Of a DNA stretch of 46,217 bases, positions 1 to 8,873 are shown one piece after another; the first letter of the stretch is position 1; each line of letters starts with the position of its first letter. This DNA comes from Bacillota bacterium (GTDB taxonomy: Bacteria; Bacillota; Clostridia; Oscillospirales; Feifaniaceae), in contig JAUZPM010000009.1 in the NCBI GenBank assembly GCA_030705925.1, forward strand, positions 1 to 46,217, given 5' to 3'. The notes under the pieces were generated by a model. It ran no database searches. It was given only the letters and a program-made list of their open reading frames with translations, and was not told where the DNA came from. The position numbers were made by a program, and so were the translations under genes.

Positions 1-2
1 AG

Positions 3-1067
3 TCCTGTAAGATAAAGGGTTCTGTTACAAACAAAGAGGTACTGGATTTTATGGAGGAAACAGACCTCGATGTAAATGATATGGATTCGCTTTATGCGGC
101 ACTGGATAATGCGGGAATAAAGCTCGAACTTGACTATGACGACATCCCTGAAATAGCGGGACTTGACTTTGAGGTTGAACTTGACGAAGCTGAGCCTGAA
201 GTTGATATTGAGAATCTCCTTGCTGCTGAAGGACTTGCAATTTCTGATCCTGTTCGCATGTATTTAAAGGAGATCGGGAAGGTTAAACTCCTTTCAAGTG
301 ATGAGGAAATCGAACTTGCCCAAAAAATGGCTGAAGGCGACGAGGACGCAAAGCGACGTTTATCAGAGGCGAATCTCAGGCTGGTTGTCAGCATTGCGAA
401 GCGTTATGTTGGCCGCGGCATGCAATTTTTGGATCTGATTCAAGAGGGAAACCTCGGACTTATCAAAGCAGTTGAAAAATTCGATTACACCAAAGGCTAT
501 AAATTTTCAACCTATGCGACCTGGTGGATTAGACAGGCCATTACCCGCGCGATTGCTGATCAGGCGCGTACGATCCGAATTCCAGTGCATATGGTTGAAA
601 CAATAAATAAAGTAATGCGCGTTTCACGTCAGCTTTTGCAGGAACTTGGTCACGAGCCAGGCGCTGAGGAGATTGCAAAGGTCATGAATATGTCGGTGGA
701 CAAGGTTCGCGCGATACTCAAAATCGCACAGGAGCCGGTTTCCCTTGAAACGCCAATCGGTGAAGAGGAAGACAGCCACCTGAAAGACTTTATTCCTGAC
801 GATGATGCCCCGGCACCGGTTGAGGCTGCTTCCAGCACATTATTAAAGGAACAGCTTATGAATGTGCTTGGAACATTGACACCGAGAGAGGAAAAGGTTT
901 TGCGTCTGCGCTTTGGCCTTGAAGACGGAAGACAGAGAACTCTTGAAGAAGTGGGAAAAGAATTTAATGTAACTCGTGAACGTATACGTCAGATAGAAGC
1001 CAAGGCACTTCGCAAGCTGCGTCATCCAAGCCGCAGTAAAAAGCTAAAAGATTTTCTCGAGACCTAA
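3..1067 (+). CDS. rpoD: RNA polymerase primary sigma factor RpoD/SigA (5'-truncated by window edge)
   Basis: This is the housekeeping sigma factor, which directs core RNA polymerase to -35/-10 promoters. The frame stays open to the left edge, and the codons before the first ATG (51) read like the end of region 1.1, so the true start lies outside the window. Visible in order: a region 1.1 tail, an acidic linker (about residues 45-75), region 1.2 starting [11 protein letters not shown], region 2 with the aromatic-rich [17 protein letters not shown] segment that melts the -10 element, region 3, and region 4.2 with the helix-turn-helix [20 protein letters not shown] near the C-terminus. In Firmicutes rpoD usually follows dnaG, which would lie just upstream. 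No terminator is evident after the stop, so the next genes may be co-transcribed. Confidence 0.97.
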   Translation, partial: SCKIKGSVTNKEVLDFMEETDLDVNDMDSLYAALDNAGIKLELDYDDIPEIAGLDFEVELDEAEPEVDIENLLAAEGLAISDPVRMYLKEIGKVKLLSSDEEIELAQKMAEGDEDAKRRLSEANLRLVVSIAKRYVGRGMQFLDLIQEGNLGLIKAVEKFDYTKGYKFSTYATWWIRQAITRAIADQARTIRIPVHMVETINKVMRVSRQLLQELGHEPGAEEIAKVMNMSVDKVRAILKIAQEPVSLETPIGEEEDSHLKDFIPDDDAPAPVEAASSTLLKEQLMNVLGTLTPREEKVLRLRFGLEDGRQRTLEEVGKEFNVTRERIRQIEAKALRKLRHPSRSKKLKDFLET

Positions 1068-1125
1068 ATTATGCGCCTGCACACAGCAGAACGTCACTTC
1101 ATACACTGTACTGAGGTGATAATTA

Positions 1126-1494
1126 ATGCTGCTTACGATGCTGGTGCTTGTGCTTTTGATTTTCCTCACGGTGTGGGGAACCCTGCTGCTTGTACGGTAT
1201 ACGGCACAATCAATGCTGTTTTCACTCAAGGCAAACGAAGAAAGAATGGTAATTGCGATCCCGCTTGCCGGCAGCGTAGTGGAAGCCGAGTACATAATCA
1301 GAACAGCCCTCAATATGACTCGAGATAAAAACTGCGCTATCGAAATCGTACTTGTAAACTGCGGAGTTGATGAAGAGACCGCCGAAGTATGCGCCAAAAT
1401 GGCTTCGGACTATAGCAACATTGTTGTGCTTGACGCGGATGAATTTGCGGATTATATGCGCGCTAAAGCTCACTGCAGAATTACAACAGATTAG
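1126..1494 (+). CDS. Small membrane-anchored protein of unknown function
   Basis: A 122-residue protein. It begins with one strongly hydrophobic segment (about residues 1-25) and continues as a soluble part with alternating hydrophobic strands (MVIAIPLAG, CAIEIVLVN, IVVLDADEF) that suggest a small alpha/beta fold in the cytoplasm. The start is supported by GAGGTG seven bases before the ATG. I do not recognise a named family. It lies between rpoD and recD2, and its stop is four bases before the recD2 TTG, so translation of the two is probably coupled. A role near the membrane is all that can be inferred. Confidence 0.7.
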   Translation: MLLTMLVLVLLIFLTVWGTLLLVRYTAQSMLFSLKANEERMVIAIPLAGSVVEAEYIIRTALNMTRDKNCAIEIVLVNCGVDEETAEVCAKMASDYSNIVVLDADEFADYMRAKAHCRITTD

Positions 1495-1498
1495 AAAG

Positions 1499-3730
1499 TT
1501 GGAAAAGAAACTGGAAACCCTGACGGGAATAGTAAAATCAGTAAAATATAGAAGTGAGGATAATGCCTACACCGTTATGACCGTTCTGACTGAGGCGGAA
1601 GAGGAAGTAACCGTTGTAGGCTATATTCCGTCTGTCTCAGGGGGGGAAACTATTGAGGCGCAGGGAGAATATACTTTTCATAAAAATTATGGTTCACAGT
1701 TTACTGCGGAGTATGTAGATATTCGATTGCCTCAGAACGCTACAGGCATTTTGGAATATTTGTCAAGCGGTGCTATCCGAGGAATTGGTAAGGCGACAGC
1801 AAAACTGATTGTTGATAAATTTGGCGATGGAACGCTTGAAATTATCGAAAATGAATCGGACAAGCTTTCACAGATAAAGGGCATTTCAAAAGCTAAAGCC
1901 GATGAGATCGGCGAACGGTTTCGGGAACAATCCGGCATCAGGAGGGTTATTGCAGAGCTTTCCGAATTATCAATTGAACCGTTCCTTGCTATAAGGATTT
2001 ATAAAAATCTTGGTCCGGCGGCACTCGACTTTATAAAGCAAAATCCATACATACTATGCGACGAGTTGTTTGATATTCCGTTTGAAGAAGCCGAAAACAT
2101 TGCAAAAAGTCTTGGGATAGCCCAAAACAGCCTTTGCCGCAGATGTGCCGGGATAGAGTATGTACTGCGCCATAACCTTAACAATGGTCATACTTTTTTG
2201 CCTTTTGATGCGCTTGCGGCCGTCTCGGGGAACCTTTTGAATCTATCCGAAGATGAGATGCACGAAGCGGTTGAAGAGATGATTGAGAAGGATATACTCG
2301 AGATATGCGAAATAGCCAACATTACTGCGGTGTATCTTAAACGTTTTTATGACTGCGAGGATTATATTGCAAAAAAGCTTTTGTTTCTTGCTTCATTTGA
2401 GAATAAAGATGATATGGAACAGGCAGTTTCACAGATGGAAAAGGAGCTTAAAATCGAATACGCGGATCTTCAAAGACGCGCGCTTTTAAAAGCGGCACGA
2501 TGCGGAGTATTTGTTTTGACAGGCGGTCCGGGAACAGGCAAAACAACTGCGTTAAACGGCATGATTAGGCTGTTTGAAAAAATGGGACTGGTTGTGCTGC
2601 TCGCGGCGCCTACAGGCCGTGCTGCCAAAAGAATGACAGAGGTTACGGGTCACGAGGCTAAGACTATCCACAGGCTTCTTGAAATGGAGTATGGCAAGGA
2701 CGGATTTCCGATTTTTACGAGAGATGAAAACACACCTCTTGAATGCGATGCTGTAATTATCGATGAAGCGTCTATGGTGGACGTAATGGTCTTTGACGCA
2801 CTGCTTCATGCGGTCAAAGCAGGGACGAAGCTTATTCTTGTGGGTGACGCGGATCAGCTTCCATCTGTCGGAGCAGGTAACGTTCTTCATGATATAATCA
2901 AAAGCGACCTGTTTGAGACAGTTTGCCTTACTGAAATTTTCCGTCAGGCAAAGAACAGTCTTATAGTCGTTAACGCCCACTCTATAAATGCTGGTGAATA
3001 TCCGGACTGCAACAGCACCCAAAGCGACTTTTATTTTGTAAAACGTCAGGATAAGAAAGATATTTTTGACGCTGTAATAAAACTTGCCGTTTCAAGTGTT
3101 CCAAAAAAGTTTTCTCTTGATCCGAGAAATGATATACAGGTGATATCTCCTGTAAGGAAGGGTGAGTGTGGAACCATATCATTAAACCACGCTCTTCAGG
3201 CGGCGCTTAATCCCCCGTCTGATGAAAAAAAAGAATTTCAGTTTAAAGACCGGCTATTCCGTGAGGGAGATAAGGTCATGCAGGTCAAAAATAACTATGA
3301 TCTCCCATTTGTAAGAACTGATACCGGAGAAACCGGAATGGGAATTTATAACGGTGATATCGGAGCTCTCACGTCAATCGATCTTCACAATAAAAAAATG
3401 GTGGTCGATTTTGACGGAAGAAAAACAGACTATCCGTTTGAAAATCTTGACGAGCTTGAGACTGCTTATGCAGTTACCGTTCATAAAAGTCAGGGCAGTG
3501 AATTTCCATGTGTCATAATGCCTGCTTTTTTTGGACCGCCCAAGCTGTGCTGCAGGAACCTATTATACACTGCAGTCACACGCGCAAAAAGTGTTATGGT
3601 TCTGGCAGGCGTTCCTGAAGCTGTATACAAAATGGTAGACAACAACGTCGAATCAAGGCGCTATACAGGGCTTAAATATCTCCTGCTTGAAGAGGCTCAA
3701 AAGTTCGACGGCAACGGGATGGTGGAATAG
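1499..3730 (+). CDS. recD2: ATP-dependent 5'-3' DNA helicase RecD2 (RecD-like)
   Basis: A superfamily 1B helicase of the RecD2/YrrC type, thought to act in repair and replication-fork maintenance independently of RecBCD. The N-terminal part (LTGIVKSVKYRSEDNAYTV) is the family's OB-like domain. It is followed by helix-hairpin-helix repeats (GAIRGIGKATAKLIV, IKGISKAKADEIG), Walker A GGPGTGKTT near residue 342, Walker B VIIDEASMVD, and the C-terminal UvrD_C_2 motif AVTVHKSQGSEFP. An upstream in-frame ATG (1367) lies inside the preceding gene. I chose TTG 1499 because family similarity begins there; its ribosome site is weak. Length from TTG is 743 residues, normal for the family. Confidence 0.93.
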   Translation: MEKKLETLTGIVKSVKYRSEDNAYTVMTVLTEAEEEVTVVGYIPSVSGGETIEAQGEYTFHKNYGSQFTAEYVDIRLPQNATGILEYLSSGAIRGIGKATAKLIVDKFGDGTLEIIENESDKLSQIKGISKAKADEIGERFREQSGIRRVIAELSELSIEPFLAIRIYKNLGPAALDFIKQNPYILCDELFDIPFEEAENIAKSLGIAQNSLCRRCAGIEYVLRHNLNNGHTFLPFDALAAVSGNLLNLSEDEMHEAVEEMIEKDILEICEIANITAVYLKRFYDCEDYIAKKLLFLASFENKDDMEQAVSQMEKELKIEYADLQRRALLKAARCGVFVLTGGPGTGKTTALNGMIRLFEKMGLVVLLAAPTGRAAKRMTEVTGHEAKTIHRLLEMEYGKDGFPIFTRDENTPLECDAVIIDEASMVDVMVFDALLHAVKAGTKLILVGDADQLPSVGAGNVLHDIIKSDLFETVCLTEIFRQAKNSLIVVNAHSINAGEYPDCNSTQSDFYFVKRQDKKDIFDAVIKLAVSSVPKKFSLDPRNDIQVISPVRKGECGTISLNHALQAALNPPSDEKKEFQFKDRLFREGDKVMQVKNNYDLPFVRTDTGETGMGIYNGDIGALTSIDLHNKKMVVDFDGRKTDYPFENLDELETAYAVTVHKSQGSEFPCVIMPAFFGPPKLCCRNLLYTAVTRAKSVMVLAGVPEAVYKMVDNNVESRRYTGLKYLLLEEAQKFDGNGMVE

Positions 3731-4438
3731 GTGGCAATTTCAAAATTACTATCGCTGTTGTATCCGCCACGGTGCCTTTTTTGCAGTTCAATTGTGGACG
3801 AAGGTATATATATGTGCGACAATTGCGCAAAGAGCCTTCCTTTGATAAAGCCGCCCATCTGTAAACGCTGCGGCTGTGAAAAGGCAGACTGCGTATGTAC
3901 TCCCGTACATAATCGTTACAACGGCTGTGTTGCTCCGTTTTATTACACCGGTCCGGCAAAGCGTGCGATTAAAGCACTAAAATTCCGTAACTCGCCTGAA
4001 ATTGCTGAAAAGCTTGCCGGTTTTATGGCTGAATGCGTTAAACAGAATTATAAAAACATAATATTTGATTTTGTCACTTCAGTGCCTGTAGGACGTATGA
4101 CTTACATACGCCGCGGGTATAATCAAGCTGAGATACTTGCAAAAGAGGTTGCAAAAGATATTGGTTCTATTTACATCAGTGGTTTGCGAAAAGCTAAATT
4201 AACCAAACATCAGAGAGAGCTTGCCGCATTTGATCGGCTTGCTAATGTATACGGGGCATTTAAAACCCGTAAAATCGATTTTTCAGGGAAAACGATATTA
4301 CTCGTCGATGATGTCAGAACTACCGGCGCCACTCTTAACGAATGTGCCGCCACCTTAAAAAAAGCAGGAGCTAAAAGCGTTTATTGTCTTACTCTTGCTT
4401 TGACTAAAAAAATAAAAAAACCTTATAAAATGATTTGA
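3731..4438 (+). CDS. comFC: ComF family protein (ComFC-like phosphoribosyltransferase)
   Basis: ComFC homologues are needed for natural transformation in several bacteria and resemble amidophosphoribosyltransferases; their substrate is not established. The N-terminus has zinc-finger-like cysteine pairs (CLFC, CDNC, then CKRCGCEKADCVC). The C-terminus has a PRPP-binding loop LLVDDVRTTGAT near residues 190-201. The start is GTG, immediately after the recD2 stop, so the two are likely translated together. The ComFA helicase partner is not adjacent. Length is 235 residues, typical for the family. Confidence 0.88.
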   Translation: MAISKLLSLLYPPRCLFCSSIVDEGIYMCDNCAKSLPLIKPPICKRCGCEKADCVCTPVHNRYNGCVAPFYYTGPAKRAIKALKFRNSPEIAEKLAGFMAECVKQNYKNIIFDFVTSVPVGRMTYIRRGYNQAEILAKEVAKDIGSIYISGLRKAKLTKHQRELAAFDRLANVYGAFKTRKIDFSGKTILLVDDVRTTGATLNECAATLKKAGAKSVYCLTLALTKKIKKPYKMI

Positions 4439-4462
4439 CATTTTCTGCGGATATTGTACAAT
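4435..4462 (+). promoter_or_regulatory. Predicted SigA promoter of mreB
   Basis: TTGACA (4435-4440), a 16-base spacer, then TACAAT (4457-4462). The -35 overlaps the comFC stop codon. The AT-rich leader of about 70 bases to the mreB start carries GAGGTG before the ATG. The fit to the housekeeping consensus is strong, but the promoter is predicted by eye only. Confidence 0.7.
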
Positions 4463-4535
4463 AATATAATATAAGTATAATAAAAATACATAAGTTGCCG
4501 TTTTTACGGAAAAAAAATAAATTTAGAGGTGCAAA

Positions 4536-5555
4536 ATGTACAGCGAGATAGGAATGGATTTGGGGACAGCAAGTGTTCTTATATACGTAAAAAATAAGGG
4601 TATTGTATTAAGAGAGCCATCAGTTGTTGCCGTTGACAGAAACACTAATCATGTAAAGGCTGCCGGAACAGAGGCTCAGAAAATGCTTGGAAGAACACCT
4701 GGTAACATTATTGCTATTCGTCCGCTCCGTGAGGGCGTTATTAATGATTTCGAAGTTACACAGAAAATGATAAAGGAGTTCATAAAAAAAGTATGCGGGT
4801 TCATGATTTTGCGTCCTAAGATCATGATTTGCATACCAAGCGGTATTACAGAGGTTGAAGAGCGCGCTGTTATTGATGCTGCAAAGCAGGCTGGCGCTAA
4901 AAAGGTGTACTTAATTGAAGAGCCTATCGCTGCAGCTATTGGGGCAGGCGTTGATATATATAAACCAGACGGCAATATGATTGTCGATATCGGTGGCGGA
5001 ACGACCGATGTGGCTGTTATCTCGCTTGGTTCCTCGGTTGTTTCCTCATCAATTAAAACAGCAGGAGATAAATTCGACGAGGCGTTAATTAAATACTGCA
5101 AGAGAAAATACAACGTTCTCATCGGTGAAAGAACTGCCGAACGAGTTAAAATGGAGATCGGATGCATATATCCAATGGAGGAGAAAATGGCTGTTGAAGT
5201 CAAGGGCAGATGCCTTATGACCGGTCTTCCGAAGGTTATTACAATAACATCCGATGAACTTTTAGAGGCGTTTGAAGAATGCGCTTCAAATATTTTAGAG
5301 GCAATACATTCAGTTCTCGAGCGTACTCCTCCGGAGCTTATAGGTGATATTGTTCAAAACGGCATTATCATGACTGGCGGCGGAAGCCTTATTTATGGCT
5401 TTGACAAGCTTGTCGAGTTCAAAACTGGGATAAAAACACGTATTGCAGACGATGCAATTTCCTGTGTCGCCAAAGGAACAGGCAAGTGTCTTGCAAACCT
5501 GAATAAACTGCAGGATGGAACGCTAAATATAGCACGCAATAAAGAGATGTATTAA
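4536..5555 (+). CDS. mreB: MreB/Mbl-type actin homologue, rod shape determination
   Basis: A bacterial actin that forms membrane-associated filaments and guides elongation-phase peptidoglycan synthesis. The nucleotide-binding motifs are present: phosphate-1 MDLGTASV near the N-terminus, phosphate-2 IVDIGGGTTDVAVI, and the adenosine motif GIIMTGGGSLIYG near the C-terminus. The long match to EPSVVAVD and GRTPGNIIAIRPL is typical of the Mbl/MreB group. Length is 339 residues. No mreC or mreD follows. The gene stands alone between its own promoter and a stem-loop, as Mbl-type paralogues often do, so it may be mbl rather than the mreBCD-linked copy. Confidence 0.92.
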   Translation: MYSEIGMDLGTASVLIYVKNKGIVLREPSVVAVDRNTNHVKAAGTEAQKMLGRTPGNIIAIRPLREGVINDFEVTQKMIKEFIKKVCGFMILRPKIMICIPSGITEVEERAVIDAAKQAGAKKVYLIEEPIAAAIGAGVDIYKPDGNMIVDIGGGTTDVAVISLGSSVVSSSIKTAGDKFDEALIKYCKRKYNVLIGERTAERVKMEIGCIYPMEEKMAVEVKGRCLMTGLPKVITITSDELLEAFEECASNILEAIHSVLERTPPELIGDIVQNGIIMTGGGSLIYGFDKLVEFKTGIKTRIADDAISCVAKGTGKCLANLNKLQDGTLNIARNKEMY

Positions 5556-5577
5556 GCACTTAAAAATTTAAAAAAAT

Positions 5578-5640
5578 GAACTGCATCCTTAAGTTTTATC
5601 AGTATTTTTACTGACTTGCTAAAGGAGTGCAGTTCTTTTA
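5578..5640. terminator. Long stem-loop between convergent mreB and cyclase-family gene
   Basis: Arms GAACTGCA (5578-5585) and TGCAGTTC (5628-5635) pair, with further pairing inside (CCTT with AAGG) and a smaller nested hairpin in the loop (TCAGT with ACTGA). TTTT follows on the plus strand and an A-rich run precedes it, so it could terminate both convergent genes. Confidence 0.7.
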
Positions 5641-5651
5641 ATTAAAAAAGA

Positions 5652-6275
5652 TTATAAAACTTGTGCATATGCTCGAATTAAACTTGATTCTGCGTGGATT
5701 TTCAGCGGGACAGCATAAAAAATAAATTGTTTATCAATAAGCTGGCTTAACCCAGTTAAATTTTCTATTATGAAAATATTATTTGAGAGCAGTATCTTGT
5801 GAATAGAAAATGGCGCCAAATCGGGAGAAGGCATATCGATGCCAACAAGTTTTACTTTTTTCGACACCAAAAACTCGGCAAGCCTTGTGCTTAATACCGG
5901 TTGTTCTTCGTAGTAGATTTGACTTCCGTAATGTTTGTCGAATCCTGTATAAAATAAAACAGCATGTTCGCTAATATCAATATTGCCATATTCCTGTTTG
6001 TAATCAATGATCTTTTCGCCTCTCACATCAAATAAAAGTCCCTTTGCAATAAAGTTCGAAAGAGGAAAATCTCCAATAGATCTTTCGTCTGGCAAAAGGT
6101 GTGATGGGGCGTCGATGTGAGTTCCAGAATGCATTCCTGCTTGTATAATCCAAGCATTATATAAGTCTTTTTTAATAAAACATTTCTGTTTTAGAACGAC
6201 AGGGGTATCACCAGGGTAGACAGGCATATCGTTTTCAATATCGTATGATAAGTCTAAAAACTTAGATTCAGTCAA
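5652..6275 (-). CDS. Cyclase family protein (kynurenine formamidase-like metal hydrolase)
   Basis: Belongs to the cyclase/KynB-like family (PF04199): metal-dependent amide or ester hydrolases that include arylformamidase and isatin hydrolase. The signature HSGTHIDAPSH sits at residues 49-59, with His49, His53, Asp55 and His59 as expected metal and active-site residues. The substrate cannot be told from sequence, and no tryptophan-catabolism gene is nearby. The start is TTG, with AAAGGA nine bases upstream on the minus strand. Length is 207 residues, normal for the family. It is a single gene, convergent with mreB and divergent from the diguanylate cyclase. Confidence 0.85.
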   Translation of the reverse strand: MTESKFLDLSYDIENDMPVYPGDTPVVLKQKCFIKKDLYNAWIIQAGMHSGTHIDAPSHLLPDERSIGDFPLSNFIAKGLLFDVRGEKIIDYKQEYGNIDISEHAVLFYTGFDKHYGSQIYYEEQPVLSTRLAEFLVSKKVKLVGIDMPSPDLAPFSIHKILLSNNIFIIENLTGLSQLIDKQFIFYAVPLKIHAESSLIRAYAQVL

Positions 6276-6384
6276 TAGAACATATCCTTTCTGTTATAAT
6301 GTCTTATAATAATACTGGAAATATTTTTATGCTTGTTATATAATATTCTAATTATAAACAAAATGTATTAAAGTGGGTGAAACC

Positions 6385-7467
6385 ATGGAAATCGGCATAT
6401 TTGCAGAGTTTAAAGATAAAGAATTCGAAAGTGAATACTATAACAGTGAGTTATCTTCCAGCCGACGTTTTACACGCCTTATGGTATTGGGATTTGGAAT
6501 ATTATATTTCTTATATGTTATCCCGGATTTTTCAATGTTACATAATAGTAAAGTATTTATAGGCACGTTTATAGACAGGTTATTTATTTTAGTTCTTACA
6601 ATTATATTCTATTTCAGATTTTCCTGTATAAAAAAACCGAAAGCAGCATCTTACTGGCTGACAGCATATAAGCTAATTTTTTCTGCTTCGTATCTTCATA
6701 TAGCTAGTATTTATATTCATCCTAATTTCCTAATCAAATGCTTTGATATTATTTTGATGATCCTCTGCTTTTTGGCTGTATCTAATAAATGGCTAGATAA
6801 TTTTATCTGTTCTCTTATTCTTTACATAGGATATTTTATTCTCGCAAGGACAGTTATGAATGTTACAGACAACGAATATTATGCCGGAGTCGTTTATGTA
6901 AGCGTAATACTCTGTGTAACAGCTGTATATTCGTTCAATTTGAATTGGTATAAACGTCAGCACTATCTTGATATAAAAAAGCTTGAAAAGCTTGCGGCGA
7001 CAGACTCGCTTACATGCATTTTCAATCGGGCACTTTTTAATGATAAACTTTCAGACAGCATTGATTTATGGAAGAAAAACGGGATGGATTTTTCTGTGAT
7101 ATTCTGTGATATAGATAATATGAAAACCATTAATGACACGCTAGGCCATATTATCGGAGATAAGGTCATTGTAGGAATCGTTGATCTCATAAAAAACAAT
7201 TTACGCCCTGGAGATATATTTGCCAGATGGGGCGGCGACGAATTTGTCATACTGCTGTCTGAAACAAATAAAAACACAGCTGTAAAAATAGCCGAAAATC
7301 TCCGTTCGGCTATAGGTTATAAAGTCATTGAAGGTATACAGGCTATTACCTGCAGTTTCGGGGTTGTTTCATCGGAAGATGGTGATTCGATAGAAGAACT
7401 ACTCATAAATGCGGATACATTGCTTTATGAAGCTAAAAACGGGAAAAACATGGTAATGTACAGGTAA
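6385..7467 (+). CDS. Membrane-anchored diguanylate cyclase (GGDEF)
   Basis: Makes cyclic di-GMP from two GTP. The N-terminal half (about residues 30-190) contains roughly six hydrophobic segments forming a membrane sensor of unknown ligand. The C-terminal catalytic domain starts near LAATDSLTCIFNR and has the intact signature GGDEF at residues 283-287. An RPGD inhibitory-site motif (residues 274-277) lies exactly five residues before it, so product inhibition is expected. An in-frame GTG at 6373 would add four residues; I prefer the ATG at 6385, which has GTGGGTG upstream. The stop directly abuts the stop of the convergent DacF-like gene. Confidence 0.93.
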   Translation: MEIGIFAEFKDKEFESEYYNSELSSSRRFTRLMVLGFGILYFLYVIPDFSMLHNSKVFIGTFIDRLFILVLTIIFYFRFSCIKKPKAASYWLTAYKLIFSASYLHIASIYIHPNFLIKCFDIILMILCFLAVSNKWLDNFICSLILYIGYFILARTVMNVTDNEYYAGVVYVSVILCVTAVYSFNLNWYKRQHYLDIKKLEKLAATDSLTCIFNRALFNDKLSDSIDLWKKNGMDFSVIFCDIDNMKTINDTLGHIIGDKVIVGIVDLIKNNLRPGDIFARWGGDEFVILLSETNKNTAVKIAENLRSAIGYKVIEGIQAITCSFGVVSSEDGDSIEELLINADTLLYEAKNGKNMVMYR

Positions 7468-8805
7468 TCAGCGATAACGCTTATAACGTCTGCCACCGTA
7501 TCTGCGCTGACTTCTCTTGCGTTTATTGAGATAGGTAATAATAATGTATCCGATAAATAGTAAAATTGCCGCGACTATCAAAATCCGAAGAGCAATACTA
7601 GTCAGAAAAGCCATTATTTCATGCATTATGAAAAGTATCGTACTGCGGCTTACGTTGGATTGGGATACAAGGGGCGCCCTGCCATATTCAACGCCGTTAT
7701 ATATAAATTCGACCTCGCCCAGCTCGTCGCCTTTTTTAATAGGTGCTTTAACAGGGTGTTCCTTCATTTCAATTTTGCGCTGAAGGCTGTTTTCATCAAC
7801 GCTGTTAGGAAGCAGAGTAGTATAACCGTCCGGCGAAATCAGCACCACGGAATCGGCAAGACTGGATAACGAAACAGGGACTTCTGTGACCGGCTCTTTA
7901 GCCTTTAATACCTGCACACTTTTATAATTATCAAATACCCATGATGAAAGTGCCTTAGCATCTATAAAACAGCTTTTTCGTTTGTTTTCTGAATTTCGTG
8001 TACCGCCCATTACAATGCATATGTAATTTAAATTGTTGGCCTTTACAGCAGTTGCGACGGAATAACCGCTTTCTGGTGTGTAGGAAGCGATTATGCCGCG
8101 TGCGTATTTGTAATAATAATCTGAAACGAAACGGTCAGGAGAACTTACTATTAAATTATTAGTTGAATAATAATTCCTGTCGTCTGTTATATTGGTTGCA
8201 GAAATTCTTTTATATTGAATATTAGCATAATCCATAAATTTAGGGGCTGTATAAGCGGCCTTTGTAATAAGAAACATGTCATATGCTGTTGTATATTGGT
8301 TTGTATCGTCAATTCCGCTTGGGTTTGTAAAATTCGTATCTTTGCAGTTTAATTTTTTGACATAATCGTTCATCATTGGAACAAAATCTTTGACACTCCC
8401 TGCAACATGTTCGGCAAGGGCGTTTGCAGCGTCGCATGCGTTTCGTGTAAACATGCAGTATAGAAGGTTTGAAACGCTTATCTGCTCACCGGGTTTAAGT
8501 GATGCGGTTAGCGCATTTTTATCGTTCGCGACACCATCCTGTACAGAGCTATTTATTGTGACCATAGTGTCAAGATCAGGTACGTTATTAAGCACTATCA
8601 GGGCTGTAACGATCATGTTTAAATTGCCCGGCGCAGTTCTTTCGCGAGCACCCTCTTCGAATAAGACTATATTTGTTTCAAGATTTACTATGATTGCCCG
8701 TTTCGATTCTATCGAAGGCGCAGAAGTATCAGCTGCACCAGCTTTGATCACAGGCTGGAGCAGAACAAAGCACAATATAACAGCTATAAGACGTTTTATT
8801 TGCAT
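7468..8805 (-). CDS. DacF-like serine-type carboxypeptidase homologue lacking catalytic motifs (probable pseudoenzyme)
   Basis: By overall fold this is an S11-family D-Ala-D-Ala carboxypeptidase. It has a signal peptide (residues 1-25), a transpeptidase-like domain (about 30-275), a C-terminal beta domain, a hydrophobic helix near residues 400-425 and a very basic Arg/Lys/Tyr tail. All three catalytic motifs are replaced. SxxK is N61-L-N-M64 within TAPGNLNMIVTA; SxN is N122-A-C within TRNACDAANALAE; KTG is I239-A-S within GIIASYTPESGY. Flanking family residues are well kept and the frame is intact over 445 codons, which argues for retained non-catalytic function rather than decay. The basic tail may bind wall polymers or the membrane face; this is inference. 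Confidence 0.9.
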   Translation of the reverse strand: MQIKRLIAVILCFVLLQPVIKAGAADTSAPSIESKRAIIVNLETNIVLFEEGARERTAPGNLNMIVTALIVLNNVPDLDTMVTINSSVQDGVANDKNALTASLKPGEQISVSNLLYCMFTRNACDAANALAEHVAGSVKDFVPMMNDYVKKLNCKDTNFTNPSGIDDTNQYTTAYDMFLITKAAYTAPKFMDYANIQYKRISATNITDDRNYYSTNNLIVSSPDRFVSDYYYKYARGIIASYTPESGYSVATAVKANNLNYICIVMGGTRNSENKRKSCFIDAKALSSWVFDNYKSVQVLKAKEPVTEVPVSLSSLADSVVLISPDGYTTLLPNSVDENSLQRKIEMKEHPVKAPIKKGDELGEVEFIYNGVEYGRAPLVSQSNVSRSTILFIMHEIMAFLTSIALRILIVAAILLFIGYIIITYLNKRKRSQRRYGGRRYKRYR

Positions 8806-8825
8806 ATATTGAATACACCCGTTCA

Positions 8826-8840
8826 GCCGCTATAAGCGGC
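8826..8840. other. Small palindrome between divergent DacF-like gene and comEA
   Basis: GCCGC and GCGGC flank a five-base loop in the 68-base divergent intergenic region. It could be an operator or a transcript-leader hairpin. No clear -35/-10 pair is recognisable beside it. Confidence 0.3.
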
Positions 8841-8873
8841 AACTATATTAATATTTATCAAGGAAGAACAACA

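Noticed and set aside
1071-1328. 85-codon frame starting at the rpoD end
   Set aside because: Lacks a ribosome site and overlaps the better-supported membrane protein gene at 1126 in another frame.
4676-5203. 175-codon open frame antisense to mreB
   Set aside because: Shadow of the actin homologue with Ile/Ser-rich composition and no initiation site.
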